Positions 28,409-36,413 of a stretch of 64,000 bases of DNA are shown piece by piece. The translations under genes were made by a program, and so were the position numbers. This DNA comes from Pseudomonadota bacterium. Its GTDB lineage: Bacteria; Pseudomonadota; Gammaproteobacteria; Steroidobacterales; Steroidobacteraceae. Under the pieces are notes generated by a model, which was given only the letters and a program-made list of their open reading frames with translations, did not search any database and was not told the origin of the DNA. The stretch lies in contig JAKBCE010000001.1 in assembly GCA_021808195.1 (NCBI GenBank), positions 62,001 to 126,000 on the forward strand. Direction: 5' to 3'. Each line of letters begins with the position of its first letter. The stretch's first letter is position 1.

Positions 28409-28972
28409 CTATTCTCCCCAGTAGCGCACCCGATCGCGCCAGTCTCGCCGCTCGGGCGGACTCGGCGCATGTTGCGGCTCGGTCCCGATGTACAAGAATG
28501 CCACCAGCGCATCGGTCGCCTCGAGCCCGAGCGCTCGCTTGATGTGCTCGTCGTAGGCGGCGCCCCCCGTCTTCCACACCCCGTTGAATCCGAGCGCGCG
28601 AGCCGTGAGCAGGATGTTCTCGGCGGCCGCACCAGCGCACAGCACCTGCTCGATCACCGGCACTTTCGAGTGCGCATCGGGCACTGCCGCGACCGCAATG
28701 ATCACGGGCGCGCGCAACGCCTTGAGCCGCTCGCGCTCGAGGGCTTCGGGGCTCGACGCCGGACGCACGCGACTTAACTGCTCGGCGAGCAGATCACCGA
28801 AGCGAAGTCGGGCCGCATCGCGGATGACAATAAATCGCCAGGGGCGCAGCCGACCGTGATCGGGCGAGCGCGCGCCACTCGCGAGCAACAACTCAAGCGC
28901 CGCATCATCGGGTCCGGGCTCACCGAGCGTGACTGCCGAGCGACGTTGTAACAACAGATCAATGGCCTGCAT
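28409..28972 (-). CDS. nitroreductase family protein (YdjA-like)
   Basis: 187 residues from the ATG at 28972. Seen: LLLQRRSAVTLGEPGPD (FMN phosphate-binding Arg-Arg-Ser), SPDHGRLRPWRFIVI, and a C-terminal GWKTG-like FNGVWKTGGAAY with LGLEATDALVAFLYIG. The length and the HGRL-PWRF motif match the small YdjA class, which are homodimeric FMN enzymes with poorly known substrates. Divergent from apt; the two starts are 49 bp apart, so their promoters overlap. Confidence 0.85.
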   Translation of the reverse strand: MQAIDLLLQRRSAVTLGEPGPDDAALELLLASGARSPDHGRLRPWRFIVIRDAARLRFGDLLAEQLSRVRPASSPEALERERLKALRAPVIIAVAAVPDAHSKVPVIEQVLCAGAAAENILLTARALGFNGVWKTGGAAYDEHIKRALGLEATDALVAFLYIGTEPQHAPSPPERRDWRDRVRYWGE

Positions 28973-28981
28973 CGTCCAATC

Positions 28982-29013
28982 TTGACACACTCAGCAGGCA
29001 AACCGTGTACAGT
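28982..29013 (+). promoter_or_regulatory. apt promoter, near-leaderless transcript predicted
   Basis: A perfect -35 TTGACA (28982-28987) is followed by TGTACA (29006-29011, spacing 18). The start codon of apt is at 29022, only 10 bases after the -10 and without a Shine-Dalgarno, so the message should start within a few bases of the ATG. Confidence 0.55.
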
Positions 29014-29021
29014 CCGCGCCC

Positions 29022-29567
29022 ATGGACTCGCGAGACCTCGAGGCGCTCAGAGGCGCCATCCGCTGCATCCCTGACTATCCCAAGCCCGGCATCCTGTTCC
29101 GGGACATCACCACGCTGCTCGCCGATGCCCCGATGTTCCAGCTCGCCGTCACGGAGCTGGCCCGGCCCTGGAGCGAGGCCAGTGTGGGGCGCATCGCCGG
29201 TATCGAGGCCCGCGGATTCATCCTGGGCGGGGCGGTGGCGCACCACGTCGGGGCCGGGTTCGTGCCCATCCGCAAGAAGGGCAAGCTGCCACACGCGACG
29301 GTGCGAATGCCGTACGCACTCGAGTACGGCATGGATGAGATCGAGATGCATCGCGATGCACTCGAGCCCGGCGAGCGGGTGGTTCTGATCGACGATCTGA
29401 TCGCCACCGGGGGAACGGCCGAAGCGGCGGTGAAGCTGCTGCGCTCGCTGGGCGCGCAAGTGCTGGCGGCCGGCTTCGTGATCGACCTGCCCGACCTCGG
29501 CGGTGCCCGGCGCCTGGAGGCGCTCGGGGTCCCGGTCCGCAGCCTTGTCGCTTTTCAGGGACACTGA
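29022..29567 (+). CDS. apt: adenine phosphoribosyltransferase
   Basis: Salvages adenine to AMP with PRPP. 181 residues. Seen: [18 protein letters not shown] at the N-terminus, [13 protein letters not shown], the flexible-loop RKKGKLP, and the PRPP-binding [16 protein letters not shown]. All catalytic landmarks are intact. Probably monocistronic, as a hairpin (CCACGG/CCGTGG near 29598-29616) follows without a strong T tract. Confidence 0.95.
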   Translation: MDSRDLEALRGAIRCIPDYPKPGILFRDITTLLADAPMFQLAVTELARPWSEASVGRIAGIEARGFILGGAVAHHVGAGFVPIRKKGKLPHATVRMPYALEYGMDEIEMHRDALEPGERVVLIDDLIATGGTAEAAVKLLRSLGAQVLAAGFVIDLPDLGGARRLEALGVPVRSLVAFQGH

Positions 29568-29697
29568 GTCGAGCCCAACATTACGTTCTGGTCATCCACG
29601 GTTTCCGCCGTGGTGTTCCTGCAATAATCCGCTCCGTTCCGGCGCCGAGCGCTCGGGGCAATTCTAAAACCGCTCAAATTCTCTTTCGGAGATGTCG

Positions 29698-29955
29698 ATG
29701 TTCAAGAAGCTCGTCCCTGTACTCGGTGCACTGCTGGTCGCCGGCTCGCTGGCTGTCGCCCCGGTCGCCGCCGTTGCGGCCCCCGCCGCCCCCACTGCCG
29801 CTCACCACGTCGTGCACAAGAAAGTTGCGCACAAGAAGTGGCATAAGAAGGCGATGCACAAAAAGTGGCACAAGAAGGCCATGCACAAGAAGTGGCATAA
29901 GAAGGCCATGCACAAGAAGGCGATGATGAAGCACATGGCCAAGAAGAAGGCCTGA
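29698..29955 (+). CDS. secreted Lys/His-rich tandem-repeat protein
   Basis: 85 residues from the ATG at 29698, which has GGAG at proper spacing; an in-frame ATG at 29692 abuts that site. Signal peptide about 25 residues (LGALLVAGSLAVAPVAAVAAPA). The mature part is almost only Lys, His, Met, Trp and Ala: three exact copies of HKKWHKKAM, then HKKAMMKHMAKKKA. Highly basic and potentially metal or polyanion binding; resembles in style acid-shock and histone-like small proteins but I assign no family. Followed by a strong terminator. Confidence 0.7.
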   Translation: MFKKLVPVLGALLVAGSLAVAPVAAVAAPAAPTAAHHVVHKKVAHKKWHKKAMHKKWHKKAMHKKWHKKAMHKKAMMKHMAKKKA

Positions 29956-29973
29956 GCTGCAACTGATGCCCGA

Positions 29974-30003
29974 AGAGCCCCGCCCCGTGCGGGGCTCTTT
30001 CGT
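29974..30003 (+). terminator. Rho-independent terminator
   Basis: Perfect 10-bp stem AGAGCCCCGC (29974-29983) and GCGGGGCTCT (29989-29998), loop CCCGT, running into TTTCGTTT. Ends the Lys/His-rich protein transcript 19 bp after its stop. Confidence 0.9.
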
Positions 30004-30071
30004 TTCCGGGTGCGTATTTCGGGCCTGCGCGCCCTGCCGCCAGAGGCGCTTGCCTCTACAATACGAGGCCG

Positions 30072-32069
30072 ATGCAGCCGCTCACCCAGATGCTGGTTCT
30101 GCTGGCCGCCGCGGTCCTGCTGGTCACCATCGCCCGCCGGCTCGCGCTGCCGACGGCGGTGCCGTATCTAGCTGTGGGGCTCGCTTGCGGCCCGCACGCC
30201 CTCGCGGTGGTTCGGGGCTCGGCCACGGTGGGGCTGCTCGCCGAGTTGGGCGTAGCATTCCTGCTGTTCGCGCTGGGACTGGAGGTCTCGCTGCCGCGCA
30301 TGATCGCAATGCGGCGCGAGGTGTTCGGCCTCGGGACCGCCCAGGTGAGTGCCACCCTGCTGGTCTTCGCGCTCCTCGGCCGACTCGCCGGCATGGCCTG
30401 GCCGGCCGCGGTGGTCGCCGGCGGCGCGATCGCGATGAGTTCGACGGCGATTCTGCTGCACCAGCTGACCGAGCGGTCGGAACTGAACCGCACCCACGGG
30501 CGGCTTGCCTTCAGCATGCTGCTCTTTCAGGACCTGGCATTCGTACCGCTGCTGGCGCTCGCCTCGGCGCTCGGTCCGGGGGCCAATCACTTCGATCTGC
30601 GCGCCGCACTCCTCGCGGCGGCCGGCGGCGCACTCGCCATTGCCGCGGTGCTGGCGATCGGGCGTTGGCTGCTGCGCCCGCTCTTTCACGAGATCGCCCA
30701 CAGCCGGTTGCGCGAGCTGTTCACGCTGGCTGCCCTGCTGGTGGTCATCGGGGCAGCCTGGATCTCGCGCCTCGCCAATCTATCGGCCGGTCTGGGGGCG
30801 TTCCTCGCCGGCATGATGCTTGCCGAGACCGAGTACCGCCATCAGCTCGAGTCGGTGCTGCGCCCCTTTCGCGACATCCTGCTCGGGGTGTTCTTCGTCT
30901 CGGTCGGCATGCTGCTCGATCTGCATCAGCTCGCCGGCCAGGCGGCCAGCGTGCTCGCCTTGCTCGTGCTGATCGTGGCGCTGAAGGCGGCAATTGCCGC
31001 GCTGGTGACCCGGCCGTTCGCCGCCTCGCGCTTCAAGGCGCTGCGTACGGGAATCGTGATCGCGATCGGCGGGGAGTTCGGTATTGCCCTCGCCAGCGTG
31101 GCGCTCGCCGATCGGGCACTGCCCGAGCGCTTCGGCCAGCCTCTGCTGCTCGCGCTGGTGCTCTCGATGGTGCTCAGCCCGCTGCTGCTCAATCACAACA
31201 AGGGAATTGCCCGCTTTGTCCTGCGCGAATCCGGCCCGCCGCGCCGGACTGCCTTCGAGCGCGAGAGCGCCGCGACGGTGGCCATCGGGGCACGCGCGCA
31301 CGTGATTCTTTGCGGCTTCGGCCGCGTGGGGCAGAGCGTCGCCCGCGTTCTCGAGTCGCAGGGATTCGAATACATCGCGCTCGATCTGGATCCGGCGCGC
31401 ATCGCCGCGGCGCGCCAGGCAGGCGATCCGGTGATCTACGGCGACTCATCCGACGAGCAGATCCTTGCCCTCGCCGGACTCACCGCCGCCACAGCCGTGG
31501 TGATCAGCTTCTCCGACCCGGCCACCGCACTCGGCATTCTGCGCACCGTGCGCGCCCAGCGCCCGCAGGTCCCGATCCTGGTGCGCACTCAGGACGATTC
31601 GCGCCTGCAGGAGCTGCAGGCCGCCGGCGCCACTGATGTTGTCCCGGAGACCTTCGAGACGAGCCTGATGCTGGTCTCGCACGTCCTGATGCTGCTGCAG
31701 GTGCCGGTCTCGCGCGTGGTCCGCACGATCGGCGAGATCCGCAATCACCGCTACAGCGTGCTGCGCACTGTGGTGCGGCGCGGCGCGGTGCCGGCGCTCG
31801 ATGCCTCCGGCGGGCTCAGCGAAGAGCTCAAGTCGGTGGTGGTCCCGCCGGGTGCCTGGGCGATTGGCCATACCCTCGCGGAGGTGCGGGCCAAGGGCGT
31901 CAATGTGACCTTCACGGGCGTTCGCCGCCACGGCATCCTCGGGCGCGACCCGGCCGAGGGCATGCGGCTGCGCGACGGGGACGTCGTGGTGGTGCACGGC
32001 ACGCCAGAGGAACTTGAGCGAGCCGAATCGGTTCTGCTCGCTGGCTGGGCTACAATCGCGCGCCGGTGA
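30072..32069 (+). CDS. CPA2 cation:proton antiporter with RCK domains (KefB/YbaL-like)
   Basis: Inner-membrane K+ or Na+/H+ exchange. 665 residues: about 12 membrane spans to residue 385 (LLFALGLEVSLPRM, FQDLAFVPLLALAS with the conserved QD pair, GAFLAGMMLAETEYRHQ), then a TrkA-N Rossmann domain (HVILCGFGRVGQSVARVLE) and a TrkA-C domain (residues about 585-660, GAWAIGHTLAEVRAKGVNV). The stop overlaps the GTG start of the downstream PEP carboxylase gene (GTGA), an unusual pairing. Substrate ion and gating ligand cannot be read. Confidence 0.9.
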   Translation: MQPLTQMLVLLAAAVLLVTIARRLALPTAVPYLAVGLACGPHALAVVRGSATVGLLAELGVAFLLFALGLEVSLPRMIAMRREVFGLGTAQVSATLLVFALLGRLAGMAWPAAVVAGGAIAMSSTAILLHQLTERSELNRTHGRLAFSMLLFQDLAFVPLLALASALGPGANHFDLRAALLAAAGGALAIAAVLAIGRWLLRPLFHEIAHSRLRELFTLAALLVVIGAAWISRLANLSAGLGAFLAGMMLAETEYRHQLESVLRPFRDILLGVFFVSVGMLLDLHQLAGQAASVLALLVLIVALKAAIAALVTRPFAASRFKALRTGIVIAIGGEFGIALASVALADRALPERFGQPLLLALVLSMVLSPLLLNHNKGIARFVLRESGPPRRTAFERESAATVAIGARAHVILCGFGRVGQSVARVLESQGFEYIALDLDPARIAAARQAGDPVIYGDSSDEQILALAGLTAATAVVISFSDPATALGILRTVRAQRPQVPILVRTQDDSRLQELQAAGATDVVPETFETSLMLVSHVLMLLQVPVSRVVRTIGEIRNHRYSVLRTVVRRGAVPALDASGGLSEELKSVVVPPGAWAIGHTLAEVRAKGVNVTFTGVRRHGILGRDPAEGMRLRDGDVVVVHGTPEELERAESVLLAGWATIARR

Positions 32070-34783
32070 ACCGAAGCGATATCCAATTTCCCCCTGAGCA
32101 CGCGGCGCTGCGCGCGGACGTCCATGCGCTCGGGGAGCTGATCGGGCAGATCCTGAGCGAACAGGGCGGGCAGGCGTTGTTCGAGTTGGTCGAACTCGAC
32201 CGGCGTGCCGCGATCGCCCGGCGTGAGGGCGATGTGGCGGCCGCCGCCGAGCTCACCGCCTCCGTTCGTGACCGTCCCCCGGCGCTCGCGCGCGAGCTGG
32301 TGCGTGCGTTCTCGATGTGGTTTCGCACCGTGAATCTTGCCGAGAGCGTCCATCGCATCCGGCGGCGGCGCGAATACTTCCGCGAGACCGACCACCCGCA
32401 GCCCGGCGGCGTCGAGAGCGCAATCGCCGAACTCGCCGGCCGCGGCATGAGTCTCGAGGCGGTGCTGAAGCTGATCGCTTCGCTGCGCATCGAGCCGGTG
32501 TTCTCGGCCCATTCCCTGCACGCCGCCCGCCGCACGCTGCTGCGCAAGCAGCAACGGATGGCCCAGCGCCTCCTCGCCCGGCTCGATCCGACCCTCACCC
32601 CGCAGGAGCAGCGCAGCCTGTGGGCCGGCATCCGCTTCGAACTCACCACGGGGTGGCAGACCGAGGAGCTGCCGCGCAAGCAGCTGACCGTGGGCGATGA
32701 GCGTGAGCAGATTGTCTTCTACCTGGTCGAGATCCTCTACCGGGTGGTCCCGGCGTTCTACGAAGAGATCGCGCTCGCACTCGGTAAGGTGTTCAGCGTA
32801 CCGTCGGACTCGATCGAGCTGCCCTGCATTCTGCGCTTCGGCTCGTGGGTGGGCGGGGATATGGACGGGCATCCGGACGTGCACGCCCGTACCATCCGCG
32901 AGACGCTCGCCCGCCATCAACACATGCTCCTCGGCGCCTACAGCGCGGAGTGCCAGAAGCTTGCCGAGCGGCTCTCGCAGGGTGAGCGTCGCACCAGCGT
33001 CTCGGCGAAACTGACGCAGCGGATCGAGGAGTACACGCGTCTTGCACCTGGAGCGCGTCCACCGATGCTCGGCCGGCGCGATCGGATGCCCTACCGGCTG
33101 TTCCTCACACAGATGGCGCTGCGTCTGCGCCAGCGGCAGGACGGCCGCGGAAATGGCTACGACAACGCGCAGCAGTTCCGCGATGACGTGCAACTGATCG
33201 CCGAGAGCCTGCAGGCCAACAAAGGCGCGACTGCCGGGCTGTTCCAGATCCGCCGCCTGTTGCGCCGCATCGACACATTCGGCTTTCACCTGGCCAGCCT
33301 CGATGTGCGCCAACACGCCAGCGTCCTGCACCAGATCATCGCCCAGGGAAACGACGATCCCAACTGGGAAGGGCGGACGAGTGCCGAGCGGGCGCGGCTG
33401 CTCGCCGAGGCGATCGAGAAGGACAGCGGTCCGCGCGTGGAGCTCGACGCGCTCGCGCGGCGCCATCTGGCAGTGTTCGAGACGTTCGCGCAGATCCGCC
33501 ACCGTTACGGCCCGCACGCGATCGGCTCATTCGTCGTCAGCGGCACCGAAGGGGTGGACGATGTGCTCGCCGCGGTGTTGCTGGCGCGCTGGGCGTCGAT
33601 GTACGACAAAGACACTGGCGAGGTGACCCTAGACATCGCCCCGCAGTTCGAGTCGATCGCTGCACTCGAGCGCAGCGGCGCCATCATGCAGCAGCTGCTC
33701 GCCGAGCCGGCCTACATGCGCCACCTCGAATGCCGCGGCGGGAAACAGCATGTACTGCTCGGCTATTCCGATAGCAACATGGAGGCCGGTCCCTGCGCTT
33801 CGCGGTTTGCGCTGCACCAAGCTCAACGCGCGTTGGCCGCGACGCTGGGAACCGCTGCGCAGAGCCTCTCGATCATGCATGTACGCGGGGCAAGCCTCGC
33901 GCGTGGCGGCGCCCGCATCGACCGGCTGGTGAAGTCCGCACCGCCCGGCACGATGAACGGCGTGCTGCGCCTGCGCGAACAGGGCGACACGATTCGTCAG
34001 GGCTACGGTCTGCGCCCGATTGCCATGCGCACCCTGGAGCGCGCGTTCAACGCACTCAGTCTGGCGAGCGCCGAACACTCTCCGCACAGCACATCGGCGC
34101 AGCACATCGAGTGTGCCGCAACGATCGCAGCGGTGAGCCGGGAAGTCTATCGCGCGCTGGTGTATGAGCAGCACGACTTCTACGATTTCTTCCGCGCGGT
34201 AACACCAATCGACGTGATCGAGCGCATGCAGATCGGTTCCCGCTCGACACATCGGCACGCCGGCGAGGGCATCGTCGGGCTATTGCCGGTGCCCTGGGTG
34301 TACGCCTGGACGCAGACCCGCCACATGCTGCCGGCCTGGTTCGGCGCCGGCTCGGGACTGAGGGCTGCCGAGGAGCGTCACGGCGCGACGACACTGCGCG
34401 CGATGTATGCCGAGTGGGCGTTTCTGCGCAATCTGATCGACGACATCGAATCGATGCTGGCACGGGCCGACCTCGACATTGCCGCGGCCTACCACACGCT
34501 TGCACCGCCGCCGCTGCTGCGCTTCGCCGAGCTGATCCGCAACGAGTATGCGCTCACTCGCGCACAGGTATTGAAAGTAAAAAACGCCACCGAGTTGCTG
34601 GCGGGCGAACCGATGCTGCAACGAGCCATCCGCCTGCGCAACCCGTACATCGATCCGATGAACCTCATGCAGGTCGACCTCCTCGCGCGCTGGCGCGCCG
34701 GAGGCCGTGCCGACCGCGATCTGTTTGAAGCACTGTTGGTCAGCACTACGGGCATCGCTCAGGGCCTGCAAGGCACAGGATGA
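32066..34783 (+). CDS. ppc: phosphoenolpyruvate carboxylase homologue with altered active-site motifs
   Basis: 905 residues, GTG start overlapping the antiporter stop. Full-length alignment with Xanthomonas-type PEPC is clear (AFSMWFRTVNLAE, LRFGSWVGGDMDG, FHLASLDVRQ, RNPYIDP at the end). However, motifs normally invariant differ: AHPTE is AHSLH (His149 kept), SDSxKDGG is SDSNMEAG (Lys replaced by Met572), HGRGGS is HVRGAS, and TEQGE is REQGD. Metal ligands Glu529 and Asp569, His605 and Arg607 remain. Either a PEPC with changed kinetics or a non-catalytic homologue. Stop overlaps the GNAT gene (ATGA). Confidence 0.85.
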   Translation: MNRSDIQFPPEHAALRADVHALGELIGQILSEQGGQALFELVELDRRAAIARREGDVAAAAELTASVRDRPPALARELVRAFSMWFRTVNLAESVHRIRRRREYFRETDHPQPGGVESAIAELAGRGMSLEAVLKLIASLRIEPVFSAHSLHAARRTLLRKQQRMAQRLLARLDPTLTPQEQRSLWAGIRFELTTGWQTEELPRKQLTVGDEREQIVFYLVEILYRVVPAFYEEIALALGKVFSVPSDSIELPCILRFGSWVGGDMDGHPDVHARTIRETLARHQHMLLGAYSAECQKLAERLSQGERRTSVSAKLTQRIEEYTRLAPGARPPMLGRRDRMPYRLFLTQMALRLRQRQDGRGNGYDNAQQFRDDVQLIAESLQANKGATAGLFQIRRLLRRIDTFGFHLASLDVRQHASVLHQIIAQGNDDPNWEGRTSAERARLLAEAIEKDSGPRVELDALARRHLAVFETFAQIRHRYGPHAIGSFVVSGTEGVDDVLAAVLLARWASMYDKDTGEVTLDIAPQFESIAALERSGAIMQQLLAEPAYMRHLECRGGKQHVLLGYSDSNMEAGPCASRFALHQAQRALAATLGTAAQSLSIMHVRGASLARGGARIDRLVKSAPPGTMNGVLRLREQGDTIRQGYGLRPIAMRTLERAFNALSLASAEHSPHSTSAQHIECAATIAAVSREVYRALVYEQHDFYDFFRAVTPIDVIERMQIGSRSTHRHAGEGIVGLLPVPWVYAWTQTRHMLPAWFGAGSGLRAAEERHGATTLRAMYAEWAFLRNLIDDIESMLARADLDIAAAYHTLAPPPLLRFAELIRNEYALTRAQVLKVKNATELLAGEPMLQRAIRLRNPYIDPMNLMQVDLLARWRAGGRADRDLFEALLVSTTGIAQGLQGTG

Positions 34784-35265
34784 GCAGCGCCGAGATTGAA
34801 ATTCGCCCTGCGGGTGAGGCCGATGTGGAGTTGATCCTCGAGTTCATTCGTGAGCTGGCGCGCTACGAGCGCCTTGAACACGAGCTCATCGCCACCCCCG
34901 AAGACCTGCGCGAGGCGCTGTTCGGCACGCGCCGCTATGCCGAGGTGGTGTTTGCCTGCGAGGCGGGCGAGCCGGTTGGCTTTGCGCTTTTCTTCCACAA
35001 CTTCTCGACCTTCAAGGGGCGGCCGGGCATCTACCTGGAGGATCTGTTCGTCAAACCGCACCGGCGCGGTCGCGGCGTCGGCCGGCAACTGCTGCGCTAC
35101 CTGGCACAGCTCGCCGTCGAGCGGCGCTGCACACGGCTCGAGTGGGCCGTGCTCGAGTGGAACGAACCGGCGATCCGCTTCTACCGCAGTCTCGGCGCGC
35201 AACCCCTCGCTGACTGGCGAGTCTTTCGCCTCACCGGCATGGCGCTCGAACAACTCGGCGCTTGA
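34780..35265 (+). CDS. GNAT N-acetyltransferase (SAT2-like)
   Basis: 161 residues. Seen: IRPAGEADVELILEFIRELARYE, VGFALFFHNFSTFKG, YLEDLFVKPHRRGRGVGRQLLR (acetyl-CoA pyrophosphate loop, motif A), and NEPAIRFYRSLGAQP (motif B). The NFSTFKGRPGIYLEDLFV pattern is that of the spermidine/thialysine acetyltransferase branch; the true amine substrate is unknown. Four-base overlap with ppc; last gene of the antiporter-ppc-GNAT unit. Confidence 0.87.
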   Translation: MSSAEIEIRPAGEADVELILEFIRELARYERLEHELIATPEDLREALFGTRRYAEVVFACEAGEPVGFALFFHNFSTFKGRPGIYLEDLFVKPHRRGRGVGRQLLRYLAQLAVERRCTRLEWAVLEWNEPAIRFYRSLGAQPLADWRVFRLTGMALEQLGA

Positions 35266-35441
35266 GAGACAACCGCAACTGCATCGCTGAACGCGTGCTG
35301 AACGATCTCGGCACCGCAATGCCAACTCCCATCGCCACACAGTCTGGGGTAAGCTTCACGCCACGGAGCCGGTCGGAGCGGATGCGCAGTGCATGCCGCT
35401 CGCGAAGCACCCAATCCGCCTGAGCACTGGAGTAACCTGAC

Positions 35442-36260
35442 ATGCGCATTCGTTCCCGCTTGCTCTCCTCGCTGGCCGGCGTGCTGCTCGCACTGGCCAC
35501 GGTCGCTGCGCACGCACAGGCCCTGGAGGAAGGCCGGCTGCTGCTCGCCACACAGGTTTTGAGCGATTTGAAGGGCACCCGCGATCAAGGTATCCCGCAG
35601 TGGCTGCTGCAGCGCGCCTACGGCATCGCGGTAATCCCGGGGCTCACCAAGGTCGCATTTTTCTTCGGCGCACGCCGTGGGCACGGGGTGCTCGTGGTCC
35701 GCAAGAGCGACGGTCGGTTCTCGAGCCCGGTGTTCATCACGCTCACCGGTGGAAGCTTCGGCTTCCAATGGGGCGTGCAGAAGACCGACCTGGTACTGGT
35801 GTTCACCTCGCGCAAGGGGGTCAGAGGGCTGAGCGGCGGCAAGGTGACCCTCGGGGCTTCAGCCTCCGTGGCCGCCGGTCCGGTCGGCCGACAGGCTTCG
35901 GCCGCCACCGTGCAGACGTTCAATGCCGCGGTGTACTCGTATTCTCACAACAAGGGATTGTTCGCCGGCGTGGCGCTCGGGGGTTCGGAACTCACCGTCG
36001 ACAACGGCGCTGATGCGCACTTCTATCATCAGTCGCACGTACACGCCTCGCAGATCATGAACGGGGCGATCTCGAGCGATAACGCGGCCGCGATCCGCTT
36101 CCTCGACGCGCTGGATGTGGCGGCCGGGATGTCGAGTGAGCCGGCTGCGGCGGCGGCACCGGCCGCGAATGCCCAGCCTGCGGCCGCGCCGGCCCCGGCA
36201 AGTTCAGCCGCTCAGGCCTATCCGCTGCAGGAAGGCTCGAGCAGCAACCCTCCAAACTGA
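35442..36260 (+). CDS. SYLF-domain lipid-binding protein, secreted
   Basis: 272 residues with a 24-residue signal peptide ending AHAQA. The SYLF (Ysc84-like) domain spans about residues 45-215: GIAVIPGLTKVAFFFGARRGHGVL, FITLTGGSFGFQWGVQKTDLVLVF, GKVTLGASASVAAGP, YSHNKGLFAGVALGGS. The last 50 residues are Ala/Pro rich and probably disordered. Periplasmic; family members bind phosphoinositides or other lipids in eukaryotes, while the bacterial role is unknown. Followed by a strong hairpin. Confidence 0.87.
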   Translation: MRIRSRLLSSLAGVLLALATVAAHAQALEEGRLLLATQVLSDLKGTRDQGIPQWLLQRAYGIAVIPGLTKVAFFFGARRGHGVLVVRKSDGRFSSPVFITLTGGSFGFQWGVQKTDLVLVFTSRKGVRGLSGGKVTLGASASVAAGPVGRQASAATVQTFNAAVYSYSHNKGLFAGVALGGSELTVDNGADAHFYHQSHVHASQIMNGAISSDNAAAIRFLDALDVAAGMSSEPAAAAAPAANAQPAAAPAPASSAAQAYPLQEGSSSNPPN

Positions 36261-36270
36261 TCGGCCGGGA

Positions 36271-36296
36271 CGCTCGGGCCGTTCGGCCCGAGCGTT
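36271..36296 (+). terminator. strong hairpin after the SYLF gene
   Basis: Perfect 11-bp inverted repeat ACGCTCGGGCC (36271-36281) and GGCCCGAGCGT (36286-36296), loop GTTC, 10 bp past the SYLF stop. There is no T tract, so termination strength is uncertain; it may protect the 3' end. Confidence 0.55.
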
Positions 36297-36413
36297 CGGT
36301 CGGCTCCTAAAGCGCAGTTGCCCGGCCGCCCGCTTCGAGCCCAGCATCGCCAAATCGAGGGAGGCGCTGCGCAGGCGATTGCGGCACAGTAGCCGCTCCA
36401 GCCGGAGCCGCCC

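Noticed and set aside
29598..29616. Terminator after apt (CCACGG/CCGTGG)
   Set aside because: Stem is short and followed by TGTTCCTGC rather than a T run.
29698..29955. CRISPR or other short DNA repeat array
   Set aside because: The 27-bp repeats are in frame and encode HKKWHKKAM; there are no spacers.
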